Shown here piece after piece: positions 8,943 through 17,052 of a stretch of 64,000 nt of DNA (positions are counted from its first letter, which is position 1; every line of letters begins with the position of its first letter). A model generated the notes under the pieces. The model was given only the letters and a program-made list of their open reading frames with translations, had not been told where the DNA came from and ran no database searches. Position numbers and translations under genes: made by a program. The stretch is taken from NCBI GenBank assembly GCA_023653115.1, contig JAMNXO010000002.1, positions 186,001 through 250,000 of the forward strand, given 5' to 3'. The DNA comes from Erythrobacter sp. (lineage in GTDB: Bacteria > Pseudomonadota > Alphaproteobacteria > Sphingomonadales > Sphingomonadaceae).

Positions 8943-10817
8943 ATGCATGGCGAGACCTCCCAAGACGCACACACGGCGCAACCGGCCGGCGAAGGCCCCG
9001 AACCGGTTTACACGCCGTTGGAAACGCTCGCCCCGGGCGCTGACGAGGCCGAGCCTGCGCCCAAGTCGCGCAACCTTGCGCCCCTGCGGATGGTGTTTGG
9101 CGCGGCGGTGCAATATCCGCGCGAGATCGGTTTTGCGCTGCTTGCACTGCTGATTACCTCGGCCGCGACGCTGGCGATCCCTTACCGCTTCAAGGTGATC
9201 ATCGACGAGGCTTTCGGCGGTTCGACCACGCCTGACGATATTGCCCACGCCTTCCAGTATCTGCTGATGATCGTCGTGATCCTCGGCATCGGCACCGCAT
9301 TGCGGTTCTACTTCGTCAGCTGGCTGGGCGAACGGGTGGTCGCCGATATCCGTCTGAAAGTGCAGCAGAACCTCCTGCGGCTTTCGCCCGGTTTCTACGA
9401 GGTCAACAGCCCCAAGGAAATCTCCAGCCGGATGACGAGCGACACCGCAATCATCGAGAATGTGGTCGGCACCACGGTCTCGGTCGCCTTGCGCAACTCG
9501 CTGACAGCGATCGGCGGCATCGGGCTGCTGATCTACCTTGCCCCCTCGCTGACGCTGGGCCTGCTGATCGGCATTCCGATCGTGATCGCCCCGATTGTGT
9601 TCTTCGGACGCAAGATCCGCGCGGTCTCGCGCTCCAGCCAGGATCGCATCGCCGATGTCGGCGCATATGTCACCGAAGTGCTCTCGGCGATGAAGATCGT
9701 GCAGAGCTTCGGGCAGGAAAAGCGCGAGGGTGAGCGGTTCGCCAGCGTGGTCGAGGAGACCTTCGCCACCGCCCGCAAGCGCATCATCCTGCGCGCGGCC
9801 ATGACGTCTGTGGTGATCCTGCTGGTGTTCGGCGCGATCACGCTGGCGATGTGGCGCGGCGCGCTGGCGGTGAACGAAGGCACGATCACGCCGGGCGACA
9901 TGGGCTTTTTCGTGTTCACCGGCATCCTTGTCGCCGGCGCGCTGGGTTCGCTCACCGAAGTTTACGGCGACCTGCTGCGCGGTGCAGGCGCGGCGAGCCG
10001 GCTGGCCGAACTGCTTGAGGCCAAGCCTGACATTGCCCCGCCTGCGCGGCCCGAACGCCTGCCCGAGCCGGCGCGCGGCAGCCTCAGCTTCCGCAATGTC
10101 ACCTTCCGCTATCCTGCCCGTCCCGAAACGGCGGCCTTGCGCGACTTCACGCTCGAGATCGAGCCGGGCGAGACCATTGCCATTGTCGGCCCTTCGGGGG
10201 CGGGCAAATCGACCATCTTCCAGCTGGTCGAACGCTTCTACGATCCGCAGGGCGGGACCATCCGCCTTGACGGCGTGCCGCTGACCAGCGCCGATCCGGG
10301 CGAGGTGCGTTCGCGCATCGCGCTGGTGCCGCAGGACGGGGTGCTGTTCAGCGCCAATGCCCGCGACAATCTGCGCTATGGCAAGTGGGACGCGACCGAC
10401 GCGGACATCTGGGACGCGGCCCGCGCCGCCAATGCCGAAACCTTCCTGCGCGCGCTCCCCAATGGTCTCGATACCTATCTGGGCGAGGGCGGGACGCAAT
10501 TGTCGGGCGGCCAGCAACAGCGCGTTGCTATTGCCCGTGCGCTGCTGCGCGATGCGCCGATCCTGCTGCTCGATGAGGCCACCAGCGCGCTGGATGCCGA
10601 AAGCGAGCAGCTTGTCCAGCAGGCGCTCGAGGGCCTGATGCAAAACCGCACCACGCTCGTGATCGCCCACCGCCTCGCCACGGTGCGCGCGGCGGACCGG
10701 ATTGTGGTGCTGGACGAAGGCCGGATCGTCGAACAGGGCACGCATGATGCGCTGAGCAAGGCGGGCGGGCTCTATGCGCGTCTCGCCAAGCTGCAATTCG
10801 CCGACACTGCTGCGTAG
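8943..10817 (+). CDS. ABC transporter, fused permease and ATPase (MsbA/ABCB type exporter)
   Basis: The 624-aa half-transporter would work as a dimer. After a polar N-terminal extension of about 50 residues it has an ABC transmembrane domain with six hydrophobic segments (about 65-350), then a nucleotide-binding domain. Walker A GPSGAGKS is at 416-423, the signature LSGGQQQR starts at 520, and Walker B ILLLDEATSALD begins at 540. The fused layout and the sequence suit an exporter of the lipid or multidrug type in the inner membrane. The ATG at 8943 opens 83 nt from the palindrome shared with divergent phaZ. The substrate is unknown; MsbA-like lipid A export is one possibility. Confidence 0.88.
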   Translation: MHGETSQDAHTAQPAGEGPEPVYTPLETLAPGADEAEPAPKSRNLAPLRMVFGAAVQYPREIGFALLALLITSAATLAIPYRFKVIIDEAFGGSTTPDDIAHAFQYLLMIVVILGIGTALRFYFVSWLGERVVADIRLKVQQNLLRLSPGFYEVNSPKEISSRMTSDTAIIENVVGTTVSVALRNSLTAIGGIGLLIYLAPSLTLGLLIGIPIVIAPIVFFGRKIRAVSRSSQDRIADVGAYVTEVLSAMKIVQSFGQEKREGERFASVVEETFATARKRIILRAAMTSVVILLVFGAITLAMWRGALAVNEGTITPGDMGFFVFTGILVAGALGSLTEVYGDLLRGAGAASRLAELLEAKPDIAPPARPERLPEPARGSLSFRNVTFRYPARPETAALRDFTLEIEPGETIAIVGPSGAGKSTIFQLVERFYDPQGGTIRLDGVPLTSADPGEVRSRIALVPQDGVLFSANARDNLRYGKWDATDADIWDAARAANAETFLRALPNGLDTYLGEGGTQLSGGQQQRVAIARALLRDAPILLLDEATSALDAESEQLVQQALEGLMQNRTTLVIAHRLATVRAADRIVVLDEGRIVEQGTHDALSKAGGLYARLAKLQFADTAA

Positions 10818-10845
10818 TTTGTTTGTTTGTTCGCTCGCGCGAACG

Positions 10846-10934
10846 GCAGACCACCCGCCCCGCCTCCCCACCCGGCCACCAATGATACCATTAGGCTATG
10901 GTGGCCGGGTGGGGAGGCGGGGCGGGTGGTCTGC
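10846..10934. repeat. Perfect 36-bp inverted repeat with a 17-nt loop
   Basis: The left arm 10846-10881 is the exact reverse complement of the right arm 10899-10934, with the loop 10882-10898 between them. The arms are very GC-rich and begin GCAGACCACCCGCCCCGCC. The element lies 29 nt after the ABC transporter stop and 135 nt before the M13 peptidase start. No T-tract follows, so it is not a standard intrinsic terminator, though it could stop polymerase or protect an mRNA end. A second small hairpin (GCCACC, GAA, GGTGGC) follows directly. Confidence 0.95.
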
Positions 10935-11069
10935 GCCACCGAAGGTGGCACGCAGACAAGCCTTTTCGACGAAACGCTGGCCTCGCCGGATGAAGGGCAA
11001 CTTTTCGCTCAAAGCAGCGTTAGACCTGTCACCTGCAAAATCTTGCACCAGCATTCGGGGACACCGCAC

Positions 11070-13244
11070 ATGATTCAAAAGACCGCCCTTTTCGGCGCCA
11101 GCCTCGCCGCGCTCGCGCTTTCGGCGCCCGCCTTCGCCAATGATGACGCCCATGCCCACGAGGATGGCATCGAAGTGCTGCTGGCCGAAGGCGAAGCCGC
11201 CGCGCCCGCGCTGCCGACCATGAGCTTTGGCAGCTGGGGCTTCGATCCCGCGCTGATCGCCACCGACATCAAGCCGGGTGACGACTTCAACGCCTATGCC
11301 AACAAGCGCTGGATCGACGCCAATCCGCTGCCGCCCGAATTCAGCCGCATCGGCGCTTTCGTGCTGCTCGGCGAAAAGAGCACCTATGACGTCAAGGCAC
11401 TGATGGACGAGCTGGCGGCCAAGGATCCGGCGAGCCTTTCGGCCGACGAGCAGCGCATCATCACCGCCTACAACACCTATCTCGATACGGCCGCGATCGA
11501 AGCCGCCGGCCTTGCGCCCGCCAAGCCCTATCTTGAGCGGATCGCCGGCGCCAAGACGCTCGATGATCTGGCCATGCTGTGGGCCGAGCCGGGCTTTGCC
11601 AGCCCGGTGGGCGGCGGCGTCGGGGTGGATGCCAAGCAGCCTGACCGGCACATCGCCAATGTCGGCTTTGGCGGCCTCGGCCTGCCCGACCGCGATTACT
11701 ATCTCGACACCACCGAAAAGGGCGCGGCGATCCAGGCCAAGTACAAGTCCTATGTCGCCTTCCTGCTGGGTGAGGCAGGCTATGAAGACCCCGAGGCGCA
11801 GGCGGCAGAAGTCTATGCCTTCGAAGACCGCATCGCCCGCGAAGTGGCGTGGGACCGCGCCGTGCGCCGCAATCGTGACCTGACCTACAACCTGCTCACC
11901 GCCGACGAACTCGCCGCGATTGGCGGCAAGGTGCCGGTGACGGCGATGCTGGCAAAGATCGGGATCGCCAACAGCCCCGGTTTCGTCGTCGGCCTGATGC
12001 CGCCGACGCCGGAGGAAATCGCCGCGCTCAAGCTGGACGAGGCGACTCTCGCCAAGATTGGCACCGGCCTGCCCGGGATGTTCGCGCTGCTGGGCGAGAC
12101 CCCGGTGGAAACGCTCAAGGCGTGGATGGTCAAGGAATTCCTGTCGGGCAACGCGGCGGTTCTGCCCAAGCGGTTTGACGATGCCAGCTTCGAATTCTTC
12201 GGCAAGACCCTGCGCGGCACGCCCGAACAGCGCCCCCGCTGGAAGCGCGCGATCGGCGAATCCGAAGGTCTGCTCGGCGAGCTGATCGGCAAGGCCTATG
12301 TCGCGCGCTACTTCCCGCCGGAAAACAAGGTGGCGATGGACGAGCTGGTTGCCAACCTTCGCACCGCGCTGGGCCAGTCGATTGACGAGATCAGCTGGAT
12401 GGGCGCGGAAACCAAGGCTCAGGCCCACGCCAAGCTGGCGAGCTTCGATCCCAAGATCGGCTACCGCCCCAATCTCGAGACCTATGAAGGCCTCGCGATT
12501 GTCCCCGGCGATGCCATCGCCAACCGCATGGCCGCAGCCAAGTGGGGGCAGGCCGACAATGTCGCCAAGCTGGGCCAGCCGATCGACCGCACCGAATGGG
12601 GTATGCTGCCGCAGACGGTGAATGCCTATTACAACTCGGTGAAGAACGAGATCGTGTTCCCGGCCGGGATCCTGCAGCAGCCGTTCTTTGCGCTGACCAA
12701 CGACATCGCGGTGAATTACGGCGCGATCGGCGGCGTGATCGGCCACGAAATGGGCCATGGCTTCGACGATCAGGGATCGAAGTCCGATGCCAGCGGCGCG
12801 CTGCGCAACTGGTGGACCGATGCCGACCGCGCCGCCTTCGACGGGCTCGGCAATGCGCTGGTGGCGCAATACAACGCCTTCTGCCCGCTCGATGCCGGGG
12901 CAACCTGCGTCAACGGGCGCCTGACGCTGGGCGAGAATATCGGCGACGTTGGCGGGCTTTCGATGGCCTACCGCGCCTACAAGCTCGCCACCAAGGGCAA
13001 GGATGTGCCGGTGATCGACGGGTTGACCGGCGATCAGCGCTTCTTCCTCGCCTGGGCGCAGGTGTGGCGTTCGACCCAGCGCGAGGAGAACTACCGCAAC
13101 CGCCTGCGCACCGACAGCCACAGCCCCGAGGAATACCGGGTCAATGGCGTCGTGCGGAACCTCGACGAATGGTACGAAGCCTTCGGCGTGAAGCCCGGTG
13201 ATGCGATGTACCTGCCGCCGGAAAAGCGCGTGCGCATCTGGTGA
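11070..13244 (+). CDS. M13 family zinc metallopeptidase (neprilysin/PepO-like)
   Basis: The 724-aa protein begins with a Sec signal peptide (residues 1-23, ending SAPAFA before NDDA). The zinc site is complete: His559-Glu560-x-x-His563 in HEMGH, with the third ligand Glu622 in ENIGDVGG, the family's usual 63-residue spacing from the first histidine. The conserved NAYYNSVKNEIVFPAGILQ segment precedes the site. It is an endopeptidase acting in the periplasm or at the cell surface. The ATG at 11070 was chosen because the signal peptide follows immediately; upstream in-frame sequence covers the large hairpin at 10846-10934 and is not coding. Confidence 0.92.
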   Translation: MIQKTALFGASLAALALSAPAFANDDAHAHEDGIEVLLAEGEAAAPALPTMSFGSWGFDPALIATDIKPGDDFNAYANKRWIDANPLPPEFSRIGAFVLLGEKSTYDVKALMDELAAKDPASLSADEQRIITAYNTYLDTAAIEAAGLAPAKPYLERIAGAKTLDDLAMLWAEPGFASPVGGGVGVDAKQPDRHIANVGFGGLGLPDRDYYLDTTEKGAAIQAKYKSYVAFLLGEAGYEDPEAQAAEVYAFEDRIAREVAWDRAVRRNRDLTYNLLTADELAAIGGKVPVTAMLAKIGIANSPGFVVGLMPPTPEEIAALKLDEATLAKIGTGLPGMFALLGETPVETLKAWMVKEFLSGNAAVLPKRFDDASFEFFGKTLRGTPEQRPRWKRAIGESEGLLGELIGKAYVARYFPPENKVAMDELVANLRTALGQSIDEISWMGAETKAQAHAKLASFDPKIGYRPNLETYEGLAIVPGDAIANRMAAAKWGQADNVAKLGQPIDRTEWGMLPQTVNAYYNSVKNEIVFPAGILQQPFFALTNDIAVNYGAIGGVIGHEMGHGFDDQGSKSDASGALRNWWTDADRAAFDGLGNALVAQYNAFCPLDAGATCVNGRLTLGENIGDVGGLSMAYRAYKLATKGKDVPVIDGLTGDQRFFLAWAQVWRSTQREENYRNRLRTDSHSPEEYRVNGVVRNLDEWYEAFGVKPGDAMYLPPEKRVRIW

Positions 13245-13259
13245 GGAATGATTGACATG

Positions 13260-13287
13260 GCCCGCGCTTCCGTGATGGAGCGCGGGC
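13260..13287 (+). other. Hairpin overlapping the ribosome-binding site of uppP
   Basis: GCCCGCGCT (13260-13268) pairs perfectly with AGCGCGGGC (13279-13287); the loop is 10 nt. The right arm includes the last two bases of the GGAG (13277-13280) and ends one base before the uppP ATG at 13289. There is no T-tract. It may limit translation of uppP or help end the M13 peptidase transcript. Confidence 0.6.
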
Positions 13288-13288
13288 T

Positions 13289-14092
13289 ATGAACGAAACG
13301 CTCGCGGCCATCCTGCTCGGCATCCTTGAGGGGCTGACAGAGTTCCTGCCGGTCTCCTCGACCGGGCACCTGATCCTTGCCACCGAACTGCTGGGCTTTG
13401 ACCAGCGCGAGTGGGAGGTGTTCAACATCGCCATCCAGCCGGCCGCGATTTTGGCGATCGTGGTGCTCTATTGGCGCACCTTCCTCGAAGTCGCCAAGGG
13501 CCTGTTCGGGCTGGAGAAGGGCGCGCTGAACTTCGTGCGCAATCTTCTGGTCGCGTTCTTTCCGGCAGTGCTGCTGGGCCTCGCTTTGGGCGATGTGATC
13601 GAGACCATGCTCGGCAATGCGGTGCTGGTGTGCTGGACGCTGATCATCGGCGGCGTGGCGATCCTTGCAATCGAGCGCTGGGCCAATCCGCCTGCAACCG
13701 GACCGGGGGTGGAAGGGGTGTCGTTGCGCACTTCGGTGCTGATCGGGTTGGTGCAATGCCTTGCCATGATCCCGGGCGTCAGCCGTTCGGGCGCGACGAT
13801 CCTCGGGGCGATGGCCTTCGGGGTGGACCGCAAGACGGCTGCCGAATTCAGCTTCTTCCTCGCCGTTCCCACCTTGAGCGGGGCGACCGTCTACCAGCTG
13901 GCGAAGAACGGCGCGGCCCTCACGAGCAACGATCTGCAACTGATCGGGATCGGCTCGCTCGCCGGGTTCGTGGTCGCGCTGGTGGTGGTCAAGCTGTTCG
14001 TCGAAATCGTCACCCGGATCGGGTTTTCGCCCTTTGCCTGGTATCGGATCGTGGTCGGGATCGCCGGGCTGGCGTGGCTCGGCCTGCGATAG
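13289..14092 (+). CDS. uppP: Undecaprenyl-diphosphate phosphatase
   Basis: The 267-aa polytopic membrane protein carries both BacA/UppP signatures: EGLTEFLPVSSTGH at residues 14-27 and a second motif PGVSRSGATI at about 165-174 with the catalytic serine and arginine. It dephosphorylates C55-PP at the inner membrane, recycling the lipid carrier for peptidoglycan and polysaccharide synthesis. Length is normal. The start is within 45 nt of the M13 peptidase stop, with a hairpin covering part of the Shine-Dalgarno region. The loss-of-function phenotype and bacitracin link are known for the family; nothing here suggests a variant role. Confidence 0.95.
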   Translation: MNETLAAILLGILEGLTEFLPVSSTGHLILATELLGFDQREWEVFNIAIQPAAILAIVVLYWRTFLEVAKGLFGLEKGALNFVRNLLVAFFPAVLLGLALGDVIETMLGNAVLVCWTLIIGGVAILAIERWANPPATGPGVEGVSLRTSVLIGLVQCLAMIPGVSRSGATILGAMAFGVDRKTAAEFSFFLAVPTLSGATVYQLAKNGAALTSNDLQLIGIGSLAGFVVALVVVKLFVEIVTRIGFSPFAWYRIVVGIAGLAWLGLR

Positions 14093-14107
14093 AATCGCAA
14101 TTGCTGG

Positions 14108-14130
14108 AACCAGCCGCCGCCGTGCTGGTT
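14108..14130 (+). terminator. Weak terminator-like hairpin after uppP
   Basis: AACCAGC (14108-14114) pairs with GCTGGTT (14124-14130) with a 9-nt loop, 16 nt after the uppP stop. Only a short T-run follows, so termination is uncertain. Confidence 0.3.
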
Positions 14131-14161
14131 TGAGAGTCAGCCGGTCGATAGTCCGGAACTG

Positions 14162-14437
14162 ATGGAGACCGATTTCTCAATGGCGTTACTGGTGCTGATC
14201 GTGTTGGGGGCAACGCTGGGCTGGCTGGCCTCGATCCTCGCGCGCAGCGAAGCGCCGGGTGCGATTCTGCGTCAGATCGCGCTGGGCCTCGCGGTCTCGG
14301 TGGTTGCCGGAGAGCTCGCCAATGACGGCGCGATGATCGGCAGCCTGTCGTTCCTCGGGCTGGGCGTGGCACTGGCAGCCTGCCTCGTTGCGCTGGTGCT
14401 GTATCACGCCGTCGCGCGCAGGAATGCCTCCGCCTAG
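14162..14437 (+). CDS. Small membrane protein, transglycosylase-associated-like (GlsB/YeaQ-like)
   Basis: A 91-aa protein with three hydrophobic segments (about 8-26, 38-54 and 62-83) and glycine-rich turns. Its plan recalls the GlsB/YeaQ/YmgE 'transglycosylase-associated' stress proteins, but the match is weak. The ATG at 14162 is used; an internal ATG at 14180 would remove six polar residues and cannot be excluded. Its TAG stop overlaps by 4 nt with the stop codon of the convergent phenylalanine hydroxylase gene (14434-14437). Function unknown. Confidence 0.6.
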   Translation: METDFSMALLVLIVLGATLGWLASILARSEAPGAILRQIALGLAVSVVAGELANDGAMIGSLSFLGLGVALAACLVALVLYHAVARRNASA

Positions 14438-15375
14438 ACCGGAACCGCCCCGCTGCCGCGCCCGCCGCGCAGGTGATACTCCTGCGTGCCCCGATGCAGC
14501 ACATTGTCGACATCGATCACGGCTGAATTGGCATAGGTGAAGCCTGCGGGCAGGCTGCGATAGAGCCGGTCGAAATCGCGCTCCACCGTCTGGCGATAGA
14601 GATCGGCAAAGCTCTCAATCACGAAATATGTCGGTTGCAGATCGCTGATCACGTAATCGGTGCGCATCACGCGGTCGACATTGAGCATGATGCGGTTGGG
14701 GCTTTCCGCCTCCACCGCAAAGCGCGCCTCGGTCGGGCCGGACAGGATCCCCGCGCCGTAAGCCCGCACGTCCCCGTGGGCTTCCTCGATCAGCCCGAAC
14801 TCGACCGTATACCAGTAAAGCGCCCCCAAGGCCTTGAGCCGGTTATACCGCATCGCCTTCCACCCGGCGCGGCCATATTCCTGCATATAGTCGGCATAGG
14901 TGGGATCGGTGAGCATCGGCACGTGGCCGAACACATCGTGGAACACATCGGGCTCCTCGATGTAATCGAAGGTTGCGCGCGTGCGGATGAAGTTGCCCGC
15001 CGGAAAACGCCGGTTGGCGAGATGCCAGAAGAACACGTGATCGGGGATCAACATCGGCACCGGCACCACGCTCCACCCGGTCAGCGCGCCCAGTTCCTCG
15101 GTCAGCTTGCCGAATTCGGGGATGCCGCCGCGGCCCAGATCAAGCTTTTCGAGCCCGCCCATGAAGGCCGAGCAGGCCCGGCCGGGCAGCACCTCCAGCT
15201 GGCGGGCGAAGAGATCGTCCCACACCGCGTGATCATCAGCAGTGTAGGCGGTCTGCGCCGGCTCGAGCCAATCCTCGCCCACATGCGCGGGCCTCGCCAG
15301 CGGCGCGGTGAAGACATCCGCGGCCATTTCCGGCAAGGTGGCAAAATCGGGCTGAAGGTCTGCGATTGTGGCCAT
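14434..15375 (-). CDS. phhA: Phenylalanine 4-monooxygenase
   Basis: The 313-aa product is a monomeric bacterial aromatic amino acid hydroxylase lacking the regulatory ACT domain of animal enzymes. The iron ligands are visible as the two histidines in FHDVFGHVP and the glutamate in WYTVEFGLIEE. It converts phenylalanine to tyrosine with O2 and a tetrahydropterin. The start is the ATG at 15373-15375; the 55-nt gap to the divergent PPK2 gene leaves room for overlapping promoters. No pterin dehydratase (PhhB) gene is adjacent. The frame is open upstream of the ATG but only as antisense to PPK2. Confidence 0.93.
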   Translation of the reverse strand: MATIADLQPDFATLPEMAADVFTAPLARPAHVGEDWLEPAQTAYTADDHAVWDDLFARQLEVLPGRACSAFMGGLEKLDLGRGGIPEFGKLTEELGALTGWSVVPVPMLIPDHVFFWHLANRRFPAGNFIRTRATFDYIEEPDVFHDVFGHVPMLTDPTYADYMQEYGRAGWKAMRYNRLKALGALYWYTVEFGLIEEAHGDVRAYGAGILSGPTEARFAVEAESPNRIMLNVDRVMRTDYVISDLQPTYFVIESFADLYRQTVERDFDRLYRSLPAGFTYANSAVIDVDNVLHRGTQEYHLRGGRGSGAVPV

Positions 15376-15430
15376 ATCGTTGCAGATGATACTACCTTCG
15401 TGCGACGAGGACAAACGGGGAGACGCGGGA

Positions 15431-16207
15431 ATGGGCATGAAGCGCAAGGAATATGACGAGGCGCTCGCGCCGTTGACGCTGGAACTGGTCAGCATGGCGC
15501 GCTGGGTCAAGGCGACAGGCGCGCGCATTGTGGTGCTGTTCGAGGGCCGCGATACCGCCGGCAAGGGCGGGGCGATCAGCGCCGTGCGCGAGGAGCTCAA
15601 CCCACGCCAATGCCGCACGGTCGCCCTGTCGAAGCCGACCGAGGCGGAACTGACCCAGTGGTATTTCCAGCGCTATGTCCCGCATCTGCCCGCTGCGGGC
15701 GAGATCGTGCTGTTCGACCGGTCCTGGTATAACCGCGCAGGCGTCGAGAAGGTGATGGGCTACGCGTCCGCGGCGCAGGTCGCGGATTTCCTCAAGGCGG
15801 CACCGCTGTTCGAGAAGCTGCTGGTGGATGACGGCATTTTGCTGTTCAAATACTGGCTCGCCGCCGATCAGGAGAAGCAGGAGGAGCGCCTGCGCGAGCG
15901 GCTGGACGATCCGCTCAAACGCTGGAAGCTGTCGCCCATCGACCTCGCCGCGCGCGAGAAATACGACGATTACACCAAGGCGCGCGAGGCGATGCTGAAG
16001 GCGACGCATACCGAGCACGCCCCGTGGACCTTGGTCGATTTCAACGATCAGCGGCGCGGGCGGCTGACGCTGGTGCGCGATCTTTTGAGCCGGATCCCCG
16101 ATACGCACAAGGAGCCGGACGCGATCGATTTCCCTGACCTGGGGCGCAAGCCCGCGAAGGAGCGCTTCAAGGTGCTGAAGCCGATCGCGAACTATTCGGC
16201 AGACTAG
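15431..16207 (+). CDS. ppk2: Polyphosphate kinase 2 (PPK2) family
   Basis: The 258-aa single-domain PPK2 has a P-loop EGRDTAGKGG (38-47), the RSWYNRAG lid-adjacent motif and the lid region with RWKLSPIDL. These enzymes transfer phosphate between polyphosphate and nucleoside di- or monophosphates in the cytoplasm. The subclass (class I, acting on NDP) is suggested by length and motif spacing but not certain. Two starts are possible, ATG at 15431 and ATG at 15437; I report the first. Upstream in-frame ATGs would overlap the phhA promoter region and lack family sequence. The stop overlaps the convergent dehydratase stop by 4 nt. Confidence 0.9.
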   Translation: MGMKRKEYDEALAPLTLELVSMARWVKATGARIVVLFEGRDTAGKGGAISAVREELNPRQCRTVALSKPTEAELTQWYFQRYVPHLPAAGEIVLFDRSWYNRAGVEKVMGYASAAQVADFLKAAPLFEKLLVDDGILLFKYWLAADQEKQEERLRERLDDPLKRWKLSPIDLAAREKYDDYTKAREAMLKATHTEHAPWTLVDFNDQRRGRLTLVRDLLSRIPDTHKEPDAIDFPDLGRKPAKERFKVLKPIANYSAD

Positions 16208-17052
16208 ATCGCTGCGCTTGCGGCGGTGACTTGCCGGCCATCTGCGGCGAAGGCGGCCAGATCATACCCGGCCTCGCCTGTGCGCATCACCAGATGCAGC
16301 GGCTCGCCCGCGATGGCAGGCGATAGCCCGCGGAAGCTGAAGCTGCGCAAGCGGTTCTCGCCGAGCGTCTCGGCAGCCAGTTGCAGCAGCAAGCTGGCCG
16401 TCAGCGGGCCGTGGACAACAAGCCCGCGATAACGCTCGATATCCTGCGCATAAGGCGCGTCATAATGGATGCGGTGGGTGTTGAAGGTGAGCGCCGAATA
16501 ACGGAACAGCAGGCGCGGATCGGGGGTCAGCACGCGGTGGGCGTCCCACCCTGCCGGATCGAACCCAGCTTCGCCCGGCGGCGGCGGGCTGAGCGGCGCA
16601 TCGGGCGCGGCTGCCTCGCGGTAGACCAGCGTCTGCGTCTCGATCACTGCGGGCGTGCGGTTGGCCAGAGTAGTGTGGACCACATCGACGAAGGCGAGCC
16701 GGCCAGAGCCGCCGTCCTTCTCGCTCACCGAGGCGACCCGGCTGGTGCGTTCGATCACCGCGCCGATGGCGATGGGGGCGTGGAAGGCGATCCTGGATGA
16801 GGCCCACATCCGGCGCGGCAGGGGGAAGGGCGGGAGGAAGCTATCGGGGCTCTCGTCGCGCGCGGGATGGCCGTCCTCGCCCAGCGCGGCGGTGGGGGCA
16901 TCGGGCGTGCAGAGCGAGAAGTGGATGCCCTGCGGCATGATCGGCGGGTGGGGGCGAGGCAAATCGAAGGTGGCGAGCCAGCGGTTTGCCAGCCCCTCGT
17001 CGAGCCGGTCGGTGGCGCGGGTCTCGCGCCCGATCCACGCCTCGTAGGTCAC
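16204..17052 (-). CDS. FAS1-like/MaoC hydratase (mesaconyl-C4-CoA hydratase-like)
   Basis: The 282-aa double hot-dog protein resembles the FAS1-like dehydratase group that includes mesaconyl-C4-CoA hydratase and HTD2. The C-terminal half has the SALTFNTHRIHYD motif with the Asn/His of the hydratase fold, followed by GLVVHGPLTASLLLQL. The GTG start at 17050-17052 overlaps the thiolase stop as GTGA, which fixes the start and shows translational coupling. It is the last gene of the leftward acyl-CoA dehydrogenase, CoA-transferase, thiolase, hydratase operon. It should hydrate an unsaturated acyl-CoA. The precise substrate is unknown; a branched or dicarboxylic acyl-CoA is plausible. Confidence 0.8.
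   Translation of the reverse strand: MTYEAWIGRETRATDRLDEGLANRWLATFDLPRPHPPIMPQGIHFSLCTPDAPTAALGEDGHPARDESPDSFLPPFPLPRRMWASSRIAFHAPIAIGAVIERTSRVASVSEKDGGSGRLAFVDVVHTTLANRTPAVIETQTLVYREAAAPDAPLSPPPPGEAGFDPAGWDAHRVLTPDPRLLFRYSALTFNTHRIHYDAPYAQDIERYRGLVVHGPLTASLLLQLAAETLGENRLRSFSFRGLSPAIAGEPLHLVMRTGEAGYDLAAFAADGRQVTAASAAI

Noticed and set aside
8361-10871. A long - strand open frame across phaZ and the ABC exporter
   Set aside because: Antisense shadow of the ABC transporter and out of frame with phaZ; no recognisable domain.
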